The translations under genes were made by a program, and so were the position numbers. A DNA stretch of 64,000 nucleotides from Calothrix sp. MO_167.B12 (GTDB lineage Bacteria; Cyanobacteriota; Cyanobacteriia; Cyanobacteriales; Nostocaceae), in assembly GCA_030066045.1 (NCBI GenBank), contig JASJCJ010000002.1, forward strand, positions 1 to 64,000. The letters run 5' to 3'. Below the pieces are notes generated by a model that worked only from the letters and a program-made list of their open reading frames with translations, was not told the DNA's origin and did no database searches. Positions 39,511 to 50,265 of the stretch are shown one piece after another; position 1 is the stretch's first letter, and each line of letters begins with the position of its first letter.

Positions 39511-41004
39511 TCAATTTTGACTCTTTGTAGAAGATGGTAAGGGGCTAATTCGTCTAAAGACCTGAAGATTATAGGTACCTATTAACTTATCTCCAAAATT
39601 GCTTTTAAAGATTAAAAAGTCTTTTGTAGATTTAAATTTATCGAGCGAGCTAGACCACTTACCTCCTATAGTATTTATAATACTCTCAAATTTATCGGCA
39701 GGGATAATGAGAAGGGAGATTTTATTTTTCTCCTGAGGTGTCATAGCTTTAATATAAAAGTCAGTAGCTGTAAACTCAGCTCTCTTTTTGACTGCATAGT
39801 AAGCAGCAGAGTCACAATATACCCAATCATTACTTTTAACATTTCTTTCAGCAAGAGCATCAATGTATTGATAGTCTCTATTGTTCCAATAGTAAAGACC
39901 TGAAAAGGTTTGCAAGGGAGTACCAAACAAGCAACTAACAAATAAAGAAATAATTATTAGCGAATGCAATACTTTCCGGAAATGAAACTTTATATTTGAA
40001 AGACTTGAACACACGCCGATTGTCAGAGGAATATATACCATCCAGGTATAATAGGTCGGAAATCGACCTGCAGCCATGGTTAGTAAAGGTACAAATAAGC
40101 TGATTAACAAACTAAACATCAATGGAGAAAATATCTTGAAATTCTTTGAGTTTATTTGTTGAATTGCTATTGAGAACGCGGCAATAAGCATAAAAAATAG
40201 GCTAGGGTCTTTCGGGAGACGACCATCAGGCATTGTCCGCAGAGCATGTACCGATTCAAGAAAGCTATTCCAAACTCCATGTGTAGAGTATATTAAGTAC
40301 AGAAAAACTCCTCCAATTAAAATACCAATTAGTAAAGATGCAAATTCCTTGAAAAAGGATTTACCAAGAAATACTAATAGGAGACAGCATACAATAACGG
40401 TATAAGAAATAAGCTGAAAACCGGAAATGAGGAAGAAAAAACCAGTCAAAGATAAGACAAGACAACGAAGCCAAATAGATTGAATACTATATGATAATAC
40501 AGCTACTGCACAAAGACAAATTGTTAGAGAATCATAGCGACCAGTTCGATAGTTGATTCCTATTCCATATCCTGAAAGCAAAAGTAGAACAAAGGAAATT
40601 CTAGCCCAAGCTGAGGGCACTAAATTAAGCCTGAATACAGATAACCAGAGAGCCAATGCAGAAATAGCTATTAACACATATCCTAACGAGCGAACAGACA
40701 CAATGCTGAAGTCAAATAAACGCATCCACTGACTGAGCAGAAACGAATAAAACGGTGCATTACCAGCCCAAAAAGCATCCTTATTCTGAACTAACCATGC
40801 TGAGGACGTAAATCCTTTCCCAATATATAAATTAACGCCGGGGTCGGCGAACATAACCTCATCAAGCCAAACAGTTGGAAATCTAGAAATTACTACAAAG
40901 TTTAATAATAGGAACAATGCAATTAGTAAGAATACTGTTATTGCTTCGGCTCTGAAATTCGAGTATTTTTTTAGTTTAATTACTTCCGATTCACGCTCGC
41001 TCAT
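39511..41004 (-). CDS. GT-C (ArnT/GT39-like) membrane glycosyltransferase
   Basis: Multiple TM segments; VWLDEVMFADPGVNLYIGKGFTSSAW luminal acidic motif. Confidence 0.75.
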   Translation of the reverse strand: MSERESEVIKLKKYSNFRAEAITVFLLIALFLLLNFVVISRFPTVWLDEVMFADPGVNLYIGKGFTSSAWLVQNKDAFWAGNAPFYSFLLSQWMRLFDFSIVSVRSLGYVLIAISALALWLSVFRLNLVPSAWARISFVLLLLSGYGIGINYRTGRYDSLTICLCAVAVLSYSIQSIWLRCLVLSLTGFFFLISGFQLISYTVIVCCLLLVFLGKSFFKEFASLLIGILIGGVFLYLIYSTHGVWNSFLESVHALRTMPDGRLPKDPSLFFMLIAAFSIAIQQINSKNFKIFSPLMFSLLISLFVPLLTMAAGRFPTYYTWMVYIPLTIGVCSSLSNIKFHFRKVLHSLIIISLFVSCLFGTPLQTFSGLYYWNNRDYQYIDALAERNVKSNDWVYCDSAAYYAVKKRAEFTATDFYIKAMTPQEKNKISLLIIPADKFESIINTIGGKWSSSLDKFKSTKDFLIFKSNFGDKLIGTYNLQVFRRISPLPSSTKSQN

Positions 41005-41164
41005 CTTTATATATCCTGATATCTATGATAGTAGGGATAATTCGACATATTCAATAATTCTCGGTCTCTTCGACTATCACCATAAGTATAGATGCAGTAT
41101 TGGCTTAAATCCCACAGTAATGCTTTCAAAAATCACTTATGAAATACCTCCTAATGCCATTTCT

Positions 41165-41761
41165 TTAAAACAAATTTTTATAGGCACCAGCAGCATAAAA
41201 TTCCCAAATCTCATATCCTTTTGGATAGGGTGTTTGCACAAATTTACCCGCAAGTCTTTCCCACCATCGGGGTGGATGGGGTAATGTAGCAACTTGGATG
41301 TAGCTACATCCACAAAATCTTGCTCCCATAACATCGGTATGAAAACTGTCACCAATCACTATTATTTGTTTGGGTTGTAGTTGCATATAAGTTATTGCTT
41401 TACGGAATGAGTGGGGAAATGGCTTCTTGGCTGGATTTATTGCCGGAATATCCAGACGTTCCGACCAATATAAAACGCGGTCACGACATTTCCCATTCGA
41501 GAGAATGAAAAAACTCAATCCTGCTAATTTTGCCTGTTTGATCCAATTTTCTGCTTCTGGGGAAAGATAACGATCATCTTCAGAGATAATAGTATTGTCT
41601 AAATCGAGAATAATACCTTTGATACCACAATTTTTTAAGCAGTCAATATCGATATTCGCCAGTACGTTGACTCGTGCTGGTAATCTGTGGCGATTTCCTT
41701 GAAAGCTGCGTCGTTTTTTTCCTCGGCTCGATTTACGCCACCAAAAGGCAAAATTGGACAT
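41165..41761 (-). CDS. YqeG-type HAD IIIA phosphatase
   Basis: GIILDLDNTIISEDD; FILSNG; KKPFPHSFRKAI; VIGDSFHTDVMGA. Confidence 0.88.
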   Translation of the reverse strand: MSNFAFWWRKSSRGKKRRSFQGNRHRLPARVNVLANIDIDCLKNCGIKGIILDLDNTIISEDDRYLSPEAENWIKQAKLAGLSFFILSNGKCRDRVLYWSERLDIPAINPAKKPFPHSFRKAITYMQLQPKQIIVIGDSFHTDVMGARFCGCSYIQVATLPHPPRWWERLAGKFVQTPYPKGYEIWEFYAAGAYKNLF

Positions 41762-41800
41762 TTATATCCTCCCTACTTCTTGTTGATTGTACCCGCCAGT

Positions 41801-42775
41801 TTACTCGATCAATCCTTGTTGTTTTAGATACAGAATCACTGAACAGGTAAAAATCCAACCGCAGACAGTCATTAAAATTGGTATGTCTTTTAATAGAACT
41901 TCTTCTGGTCGCTCACTACGTCCCCCATGTTCAATATTATTGTGACTATGACGAGCAATTTCCTGTGAGTCACTCAGAAGCTGGTAGCGAAAAATTCCAT
42001 ACAATACAAAGGGTAAAGTCATTAGCATCCAGGATGTAGATGCACCACGTACTACTGGTCCAGAACTCCAGAGTGTATAGGTAACTACCGTACCTGTAGT
42101 AACTATATTTTCCATGCGGTGAAGTAGTGGGAGGGAATAGCGTTGAAGGACTGCACGGGGTTTGATGCCTTTGATTTGTGTTAATCGCAGTTCAGCTTTG
42201 CGCTTTTCAATCGCCAAAAATAGTGCCAGCATTGCTGTACAAATCACAAACCAAGAAGATAAAGCAATGTTAGTGGCAGCTGCACCACCATTGGCTCGCA
42301 ACACAAAGCCACCTGCAATGACACCAATATCTAGGATTGCTACCCTTTTCAGACGCAAGTTATAAGCCACTTGCAAGGTCGCATAAGCAAGAATTGTTCC
42401 ACCCAAGGCAGGCGATTGTAACCAAGCAATGGTAATGGCACCCACTAACAGAATCACTGCCATTCCCAATGCTATTGGTATGCTAATTAATCCAGCAGCT
42501 ATGGGACGCTTACATTTGATCGGATGCTGACGGTCAGATTCGACATCGACGATATCATTGAACAAGTAAAAACTACTGGATGTAGCACAAAAGAGCATAA
42601 ATGCTAACCAACCACCCAACAAAGATTGGAGGTTAATACTAAATGCAAATAAGGGCGCAGCAAAAACTACCAGGTTTTTTGTCCATTGCCGGGGTCTTAA
42701 AGCAGTTAAGTAGGCAAAATTTCTAGAACTGCCGTTCGATAATTTTTTTCTGAATGAAGTTTGCCGGGAATCCAT
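41801..42775 (-). CDS. UbiA-family decaprenyl-phosphate phosphoribosyltransferase-like protein
   Basis: LTALRPRQWTKNLVVFAAPLF; YLFNDIVDVESDRQHPIKCKRPIAAG. Confidence 0.85.
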   Translation of the reverse strand: MDSRQTSFRKKLSNGSSRNFAYLTALRPRQWTKNLVVFAAPLFAFSINLQSLLGGWLAFMLFCATSSSFYLFNDIVDVESDRQHPIKCKRPIAAGLISIPIALGMAVILLVGAITIAWLQSPALGGTILAYATLQVAYNLRLKRVAILDIGVIAGGFVLRANGGAAATNIALSSWFVICTAMLALFLAIEKRKAELRLTQIKGIKPRAVLQRYSLPLLHRMENIVTTGTVVTYTLWSSGPVVRGASTSWMLMTLPFVLYGIFRYQLLSDSQEIARHSHNNIEHGGRSERPEEVLLKDIPILMTVCGWIFTCSVILYLKQQGLIE

Positions 42776-42842
42776 AGCCTGACGTTAAGTAGGTTTATTT
42801 ATATAATTAATGGATATTTATTGAGAAGCTAAATTTTGTAGG

Positions 42843-42953
42843 TTTATAGCAATAGACATATCGGTTAGGACATCGTATTTTAGTTCAAAGGGAACAAAGA
42901 ACGGGAAATAGGCAACAGAAAAATGTCCTAACAATTGTGGCGACTGCTATAAA
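42843..42953. mobile_element. MITE-like element with nested inverted repeats
   Basis: TTTATAGCA...TGCTATAAA outside GTTAGGACAT...ATGTCCTAAC. Confidence 0.6.
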
Positions 42954-43015
42954 TGAATAGTTTGTTAATTGTTTAGAGACAGAATATTACAATTTAGAAG
43001 TGTGGTAATTTATTT

Positions 43016-43181
43016 AGGACTTACGCAACTGGCATATTTTGTCTGTAGGGGAGGCAAAATGCGGTGTAGATTTTCTGCCCGCATTATTGCCGTTGCGTGA
43101 CGTTGCGATCATATTTGAACGTAGCAATCAGACTTGTAACATCACGCACCAATGACCGATTGTAACAATTGCGTAAGTCCT
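43016..43181. mobile_element. MITE-like element with 13-bp perfect TIR AGGACTTACGCAA
   Basis: AGGACTTACGCAA (43016-43028) / TTGCGTAAGTCCT (43169-43181). Confidence 0.7.
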
Positions 43182-43565
43182 GTTATTCACTAAAGAGCAA
43201 AATAGAGGTTATACTAGCGCATATAAATCCTATGTCTGAGTATAGTTGCAATCTTGGTAACTTTTTAACCATGACTGTAAATGCACCTAAAATTGTTATT
43301 CTTATTTTTATAAACAACAATAAATAAGCCTTACACATCAAGCAAATCAATGATTACAAGTATATTCTGATACAACTGTTCACATCTTTTTATCTTTTAG
43401 CTTAATGTTTTAGTATAACAAGTACTGAAGAACCCAAATAATTGCATAAAAGTAGGTAAATCAACCTTCAAAACATAAAAAGGAAAATTATTTTCTCTTT
43501 CTCCATGAGTATTGGGTTAAAGAGTCAGGTAAAATTACCCAATCTTTAATTTCTAAATATTTTTA

Positions 43566-44768
43566 TCAAGATGATTGTAAAGATTTTATCTCTGATAGCA
43601 TAGATGCGATCGCTTGCAATCCAAACAAGGATTCTAGTATTTCTCTCTCAATATATGTATTGGCAGAATTGGATAAACATTTGCAAATAGCCTCCGCAAA
43701 ATCATTAGCATTGTCAGCGATATTAAAGTAATCATGTAGTTGTTGTGGCAAACCAGCAATACCTTGGGGTGTAGAAACAATAGGTCTTTTAGCCGCTAAC
43801 ATTTCTATAGATTTAATACTAACACCACTACCAGTGAAAATGGGATTAATTAAAACCTTACCAGACTGATAAATTATATCGGCGGAGACTGGATTTATTT
43901 TTATATCTACTTCCGGCGTTTCTGTACATATTTGTTTGATTTTAGGCACTGGATTGGAGCCAGCTATGAGTACTTTAACTTCGGGGAATTTATCATAAAT
44001 TTTAGGCAAAATATTTGTTAAAAACCAGACTATACCAGCTACATTGTTATCATTATTAAGATTTCCTAAGAAGACTATATCATAGGGATAATTTGTTCTA
44101 GGTTGTACTAGTTTACCCTCACTGATATCTTTTTGAGTAAAATCTATCAGTGGTGGTAAGTAACGTCCGCTTGTCAGTCCTTGCTTTTGCCAAAAACTTA
44201 AATCATCAGCAGATATATCATAAAAGATAGCACTACTTTTTAATATGTATTTTTCGTAGCTCTCTAAATTAGTTAGGGACAATTGTTTTTTTAATTTAGC
44301 CAAACCAGTTGCCGATAATAGTAATCTCTGGTGATACAAATGTTCTATATTATGGGATCGCGTCACCAAGGGTACATTTAATTTTTTCCCTAAACTCATG
44401 GCAAGTTCGCCACCATGAATGCCATCTAAAAAAATGGCATCTGGATGGAAATTAGATACCTGAGAGATTAAGTTTTCTAGTTCTTCTCCTCTGACAATTC
44501 TAGAAGTTACTTCTAAAGGGTATGAGAATAAATCAATAATTTTTCTAGCAACAGCACAGGTATTTTTTTGATAAACGATGAAATGAGTCTGTTTAACATA
44601 CTGATTAATAGCTGTTAATTCCTCAGATGTTGGTGACTGATGAACCCATGTAATTAACTGTATTTCTACACCTAATTGAGAAATACCTTGAATTCGTCGC
44701 CAAATATCTACCCGCGCACCGTGATTAGGCGGATAAGGCATCTCGTGAGAGACTATAGTTATTTTCAT
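43566..44768 (-). CDS. Glycosyltransferase family 4-like
   Basis: VSHEMPYPPNHGARVDIWRRI; IVFLGNLNNDNNVAGIVWFL; SGVSIKSIEMLAAKRPIVSTPQGIAGL. Confidence 0.88.
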   Translation of the reverse strand: MKITIVSHEMPYPPNHGARVDIWRRIQGISQLGVEIQLITWVHQSPTSEELTAINQYVKQTHFIVYQKNTCAVARKIIDLFSYPLEVTSRIVRGEELENLISQVSNFHPDAIFLDGIHGGELAMSLGKKLNVPLVTRSHNIEHLYHQRLLLSATGLAKLKKQLSLTNLESYEKYILKSSAIFYDISADDLSFWQKQGLTSGRYLPPLIDFTQKDISEGKLVQPRTNYPYDIVFLGNLNNDNNVAGIVWFLTNILPKIYDKFPEVKVLIAGSNPVPKIKQICTETPEVDIKINPVSADIIYQSGKVLINPIFTGSGVSIKSIEMLAAKRPIVSTPQGIAGLPQQLHDYFNIADNANDFAEAICKCLSNSANTYIEREILESLFGLQAIASMLSEIKSLQSS

Positions 44769-44959
44769 TGTAATTATATTAATTTTTAAGGGTTTTTAAT
44801 TTTATTTTTCCCATCCTGATATTGATTATTCACATCACAAATAAGATATTTTATTTATCTCCCAATTATCTTGCTTAATCGGATTTATGTGATGGATAAT
44901 TGACCTAAATTGCTGGCGTTTACGCCAAGCACAATAAATAAAAATGAATAAATTTTGCC

Positions 44960-45096
44960 CTAGGGACTGTTTTCAAACCTCACATTAACCTAAATTGTAG
45001 GTTGGGTTGAAGGACGAAACCCAACATTCTTCGTCGATTTGTTGGGTTTCACTCCGTTCTACCCAACCTACGAATGACTTTGAAAACATGCCCTAG
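44960..45096. mobile_element. MITE-like element, CTAGGG...TGTTTTCAAA family copy 3, carrying a GTAGGTTGGGTT repeat inside
   Basis: CTAGGGACTGTTTTCAAA / TTTGAAAACATGCCCTAG; inner repeat about 44996-45072. Confidence 0.7.
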
Positions 45097-45131
45097 CAAT
45101 ACCCACATTACGAAAACATAAGGGTTTCAGT

Positions 45132-45974
45132 TTAAATCATCTGACAAAAAACTTCCATGTATCGATTAGACCCACTCTTTAATAGATTTTCTATATCTGT
45201 GGCATTCTTCCATTCAGACCAGTTAAATCCCTCTTGGCAATCAATAACATAATTAAACTTGACTAATCCTTGATATAAATCAGAGAGAATGGATATACAT
45301 TCTAAACCTTCTTCTAAAAACTCAGGAAGATTTAACTCAAATGAGAGATATTTTACTTTGTGGTTTAACCCTTTGATCACATTTTTTTCATACCCTTCAA
45401 CATCGATTTTTATCAAAGTAGGAATACCAAATTGAGCAATTAATTTGTCTAATGTTATGACATTGACTTGGTACGAATAATTAAAGCTTTGTAAGGAATG
45501 AAAGCGTGATAATGATACATCCTGTAAAACTTCTTTCCATTTAGGACTTAATGTATTATATGCAGAGCCTGGAGTATTAACATAAAATATTTGTTTACCT
45601 TCTTCTTCTCCTACGGCTCCTTCAATTATCTGAAGATTTTTATATTTCCAAAAACGCTTGTTGAGAGTTTTTATATTTGTTTTATCTGGATCAATAGCAA
45701 TCACATTTGTGCCAATCCTGAGAAAAATATCAGCCTTGTCTCCTTTATTTGCTCCAACATCAAACACCATATCTTCAGGTTTCAGCCCCAGAGATTTGTA
45801 AAAATTTATTTCCAACGCTCTTGATTTTAAGAAGCCTGACTGATTAAAGTTCATATAAATATCATACAAAAATGGTGCTCTATATTTTAAATAGTCATAT
45901 ATATTGATCCTTTGAGCTACGGTCTTTAAATTTTTATTTATATCTTTCATCTTGTCAGATATCTGAAAATACAA
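45132..45974 (-). CDS. FkbM family methyltransferase
   Basis: VFDVGANKGDKADIFLRIGTNVIAIDPD; LIKIDVEGYEKNVIKGL. Confidence 0.9.
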   Translation of the reverse strand: MYFQISDKMKDINKNLKTVAQRINIYDYLKYRAPFLYDIYMNFNQSGFLKSRALEINFYKSLGLKPEDMVFDVGANKGDKADIFLRIGTNVIAIDPDKTNIKTLNKRFWKYKNLQIIEGAVGEEEGKQIFYVNTPGSAYNTLSPKWKEVLQDVSLSRFHSLQSFNYSYQVNVITLDKLIAQFGIPTLIKIDVEGYEKNVIKGLNHKVKYLSFELNLPEFLEEGLECISILSDLYQGLVKFNYVIDCQEGFNWSEWKNATDIENLLKSGSNRYMEVFCQMI

Positions 45975-46106
45975 TTAATAAATGAGTGATAAAAATTGAA
46001 ATTTCAACTAAGTATCCTAACTAAATTATTTCTAGGATATGTTAGTAATAGTTTAACCTAATTAATGGTTTGCTTTTCCTGACTCAGCCCAATTTTGTGA
46101 GAGTCT

Positions 46107-48047
46107 TCAATTTAATTTAGTTGATTGACTTATTATTGTAAATTTAATTGGATTAGGCTTACAAAAATATGCTAATAGGTTAATATAGGTAGCCTGATAA
46201 TAGATTGCTGGCTCTGTTATAGTCCAAGAATCTTCTGAAAAACGTCTCCAAAAATTCCAGGCACTATTCCAATCTTTATATGCCTTTTGCGAGGGTTCAC
46301 CAAAAGGAGGAGAAACCTGTTTCACAGAATAGTATTTATTCGGTCCGCCAGACAACAACCCAGGTGCAGAACCGTACTTAGAATTAGTACCATCGTAAAT
46401 ACTACCGTTATGAAACCAGCTATGATATATTTCCATAACACTATTTTCTGCACCTACATTAGCACCTTTTTCCCCCATGTTGGTTAGGTAAACCCATGAA
46501 AGGGGATTACGACCATGAATATAGTGGAGATACTCTTCAGCATTCTGCTCGTAAAACTGGTTGCGTGACTCATCCACCTCCAATAATCTAGCGAATAAAA
46601 AGGTCATACCCCAGTTAGCTTTTACCTGATTAGAACCCCAATAATAATCCCAAATAAAAGCACGATATGGATCATCTTTGTTGATATCAAGATTGTTGAA
46701 CCAAGTAGTTGTAGTTTTGATAGCATTTTTAATTTCAGTCACCTTTGCCCGATCTGCGCCTTTAGTTTTGCTATAGGTCACATAGGCAAGTTGCTGAGAC
46801 CAAGGATGCTCTTTGCCTCCCATGGGATCGAACCAACCATCTTTTAGGGGTGTATAATGACTCTCAAAATATTCTTTATAGATAGTTTTGCCTGTTGTCC
46901 GGTAAAGTTCTGCTGCTGCCCATAGGCGATACATTTGATCATTTCCTTCCTCATCCCCTTGAGCTGCACAGCTTAATTTCCCTTTATCACCGTAGTCATG
47001 TCCGTCTTTGGGAGTTTTGTGGGAATTTTGCTCAAGATACTCCCAAGCTTTTTCTGAAGCAGTAATCAGTTGATTTGCATAGCTTGGGTAGACATTTTCA
47101 AATTGTTTAAATAAACGAGATGCATTAGCACTGCCAATAACTAAGCTAGCTGTTGCCCAGGTAGTAGGTTCAGTATAATACCTCCTCTTTTTATCATTGT
47201 CTGGTATTACTTCACCGCATTGATGACTGGAAACTCGGTTGGCAACAGATCCATCTGCCATTTGCATCCGTAAAATCCAATCTAATTCCCACTTAATTTC
47301 ATCTAAAATATCGGGAACGCCATTGCCACTTTCAGGAATATTGTAATTATCGGGAAATATACCGGGATTTATTTCATAAGCATTAATTAAATTCCACAGA
47401 GTTTTGGCGGTGAAAGAAACATATTTATTCATATCACCAGCATCGTGCCAACCACCATGAACATCCTTAGGTGGAGTTTTTTTCATATAGCTTTGTGCTG
47501 CTAAATCTTGATGAACTCCAATATGGCAAGCAGCATGAGTCCATTTCCCCCCATACTTGGTAGGAATTTCTGTACCACAACGTTGATAATAAAAAGCTCT
47601 CACCGCAGCTTTCATCACAGGATTATAGATATCATCCCGAATTTCAAAGCTATAGGAACGAACTTTATTAACTGGATCGTAAATATAGTAAGCACCTTGA
47701 GTTTTAAAGTTGCTGAAGTCTCCCCACCAAATTTGATCTCCAGAACTAGTATCTATTTTTTCATTTTTCCAAGGTACAACTGAACCAGTATATACAGTTG
47801 CGTCATTATCTTCTCGACGAATTTCAAACTTACCACCTGGCAAATAAGAAACCTGAGAATTTTGACCTTTTACAGGATTAGCAAATATAGCTACTTTTAC
47901 AGCTTGCGATCGCCAACCGAACTGGTCAATTATTATCTGTTGTGACAGGGAAAAATTCTGGGCATTCACACCGAAATTCGTCACGATAAATACTATAGAT
48001 AATCCCAGAAATATTCTTGCAGCTAATAAATTTTTTACCTGATTCAT
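46107..48047 (-). CDS. Glycoside hydrolase family 9 (endoglucanase-like), secreted
   Basis: CelD-N-like Ig domain after signal peptide; GGWHDAGDMNKYVSFTAKTLWNLI; HGRNPLSWVYLTNMGEKG; ITEPAIYYQATYINLLA. Confidence 0.9.
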   Translation of the reverse strand: MNQVKNLLAARIFLGLSIVFIVTNFGVNAQNFSLSQQIIIDQFGWRSQAVKVAIFANPVKGQNSQVSYLPGGKFEIRREDNDATVYTGSVVPWKNEKIDTSSGDQIWWGDFSNFKTQGAYYIYDPVNKVRSYSFEIRDDIYNPVMKAAVRAFYYQRCGTEIPTKYGGKWTHAACHIGVHQDLAAQSYMKKTPPKDVHGGWHDAGDMNKYVSFTAKTLWNLINAYEINPGIFPDNYNIPESGNGVPDILDEIKWELDWILRMQMADGSVANRVSSHQCGEVIPDNDKKRRYYTEPTTWATASLVIGSANASRLFKQFENVYPSYANQLITASEKAWEYLEQNSHKTPKDGHDYGDKGKLSCAAQGDEEGNDQMYRLWAAAELYRTTGKTIYKEYFESHYTPLKDGWFDPMGGKEHPWSQQLAYVTYSKTKGADRAKVTEIKNAIKTTTTWFNNLDINKDDPYRAFIWDYYWGSNQVKANWGMTFLFARLLEVDESRNQFYEQNAEEYLHYIHGRNPLSWVYLTNMGEKGANVGAENSVMEIYHSWFHNGSIYDGTNSKYGSAPGLLSGGPNKYYSVKQVSPPFGEPSQKAYKDWNSAWNFWRRFSEDSWTITEPAIYYQATYINLLAYFCKPNPIKFTIISQSTKLN

Positions 48048-48064
48048 GTCTGGTATTTTTACAG

Positions 48065-48928
48065 TTAAGCAATTTGTTTTATTAGTTGCTGGTATTCTGG
48101 AACAGACATTCCTGATTTAGCTGATATCATTACAGTTAAATGCTCTGGTCGAATATGAGCAAAAAAATCTTGTAACTGCTCAGATGACATTACTTCTTCT
48201 AACCAGTACTCATGACAAATATTTTGTGGATCGCAATAATGTCCAGACTCATCCTTTAAGACTTGATCGACAAACATTCCATAAAGGATATATTCAGAAA
48301 AATCCCAGCAACTAGCAATGGTCTCAATCCATCCCCGTCCAGAAATATTTTCAAGATGTTGATATAATTTAAAAACATTTTCCCGTTTCCAAGTAATCAA
48401 ATTACCTATGTAGTTTGGAGCAGGAAAGTTCATCGGTGGTAATTCTAATAACTGAGTAGCGGTTTCATACCATTTGTAGTGTGTTTGCATTTGTATATCT
48501 ATGGCTTCAGGTTCGCGAAAAAAACGAATTTTACCATTATTAACAAAGCTGTGAAAGTTCAAAGGTCGTACAAAAATAACATCTGAATCCACAAACACAA
48601 AAACATCATGATTAATGTATTGGGCAATTGATAATTTTACAATTTGTTGTAATAACCAGTTGCGAATAGGAAGAGTTTTGAAGCTAAACCACCCATTTTG
48701 AAACAATGGTATTTTTTGAATCCACCAAGGTAGTACTGATTCTACTGTAATAATTTCAGTATTTGATTTATTTAATTTTTTAAACAGTGTTAGGTCTTTT
48801 CGATCTACAATTATGTAATGATTAATAGAAGTTGGTAAAAATTTTTCTATGCTCCAACATAAGAGTTGGCATCTTTCAAAATCTGGAGCATAACTAGGAG
48901 TAATCAGGCAAAAATCTGTTTTGTTCAT
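48065..48928 (-). CDS. DUF6492-like glycosyltransferase
   Basis: LITPSYAPDFERCQLLCWSIEKF; VFVFVDSDVIFVRP DxD motif. Confidence 0.75.
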   Translation of the reverse strand: MNKTDFCLITPSYAPDFERCQLLCWSIEKFLPTSINHYIIVDRKDLTLFKKLNKSNTEIITVESVLPWWIQKIPLFQNGWFSFKTLPIRNWLLQQIVKLSIAQYINHDVFVFVDSDVIFVRPLNFHSFVNNGKIRFFREPEAIDIQMQTHYKWYETATQLLELPPMNFPAPNYIGNLITWKRENVFKLYQHLENISGRGWIETIASCWDFSEYILYGMFVDQVLKDESGHYCDPQNICHEYWLEEVMSSEQLQDFFAHIRPEHLTVMISAKSGMSVPEYQQLIKQIA

Positions 48929-49255
48929 AAATTAAATTATAAATGTTTTTTTAATTATATTTTTAAAAGTATAGGTGAAGACTGATACTGTTTCTCGGCT
49001 TGATTGTATTAATATTATGAAACTTTATTTTTCTTCAAGGCTTCACAACTATTTAAATAAATATTCTCTTTTTGTGATCTTTTATAATTTTTCGTGCCTT
49101 ATTTATAAACCTATCCCACTAATCATATTCATTCTCAAAAATTTAAGCTGATTGATAAATAAAATTAAAACGAAAAATCAAGTTTTTCAAGCACATTCTA
49201 CTTGAAGAAGTAAGTATTTTTAGAATAGTGGTATAGGTTCATATTTCGGACGGGT

Positions 49256-50167
49256 CTAATTAAGGTGAGTTGCTTTAGGAAAGAGTTTCTTTCTATACAA
49301 CTCCCCAGACCCTGTTTGCATCTCAATACTTCGACGTACTGTCCACTCCAAAATAATCCCTAAACAGACAAACCGGTCACTTAGAGCCATGGGAATTTTG
49401 AACAGCGATGACAGGTAGTCTCTCACTTTTATCAAACCCGTTACAGGCTCTGAGATTTTTTTAACTTCCGGATCGTACCATTTAAGACGAGAGTAGTGAT
49501 CTTCTATTTTAGCCATGTAAGATTCGGGATGACTGCGACGACAAAACAGACGATCATTTGTATAACCTACCGGTCCCTGTAGAAGCATTTCATATGTAAA
49601 GTTCCGGTCAGATCCAACATAGCTGGCATTAAGGCTAGTTTTAGTAATGAAATCAGTCCGCATTAACCCCCAAAAATCGGTGAAATGTATTGTCCAGAGT
49701 ATTCTCCAGACCCGCTCACCCACATTAGGACTGTCAAATTGGAAGTCATCGTCGTAGGTTCCGACCTTATTCCCATAATTATCAATATCAAAACTCGGAC
49801 TATGAGCGATCGCCAACGACCGATCGCGCTCTAACAGTTCGACACATTGAAGGAGGTAATCTGGCTCCAAAACATCATCGTGTGCAGCCCACTTGAAGTA
49901 AGGTGCACCATCTGGCTGAAATACATAGTTACAGTTTGGGGCTGCACCAATATTCTTTTCCTGCCGATGATAAATGATGCGATTATCCTTACTAGCATAT
50001 TCGCGGCAAATGTCCTCTGTAGAATCAGTTGAAGCATTGTCACTAATTAGTAAGCGGAAATCAGTGAAAGTTTGTGCCAGGATGGAATCAATCGCATCAC
50101 GAATATAGTTTTCGCCATTGTACACTGGCATTCCGATAACTACCCTGGGCTGATGATTGGTAGACAT
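49256..50167 (-). CDS. Glycosyltransferase family 2
   Basis: VVIGMPVYNGENYIRDAIDSILAQTFTDFRLLISDNASTDSTEDIC. Confidence 0.93.
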   Translation of the reverse strand: MSTNHQPRVVIGMPVYNGENYIRDAIDSILAQTFTDFRLLISDNASTDSTEDICREYASKDNRIIYHRQEKNIGAAPNCNYVFQPDGAPYFKWAAHDDVLEPDYLLQCVELLERDRSLAIAHSPSFDIDNYGNKVGTYDDDFQFDSPNVGERVWRILWTIHFTDFWGLMRTDFITKTSLNASYVGSDRNFTYEMLLQGPVGYTNDRLFCRRSHPESYMAKIEDHYSRLKWYDPEVKKISEPVTGLIKVRDYLSSLFKIPMALSDRFVCLGIILEWTVRRSIEMQTGSGELYRKKLFPKATHLN

Positions 50168-50265
50168 AATTTTTCAGTGTTTCATTTACTGTTTATCAGC
50201 ATTTCATTTATCAAATCATAATCGGATTATGATTTGATAAATGAGATAGCTTCCATTCATTTTTG

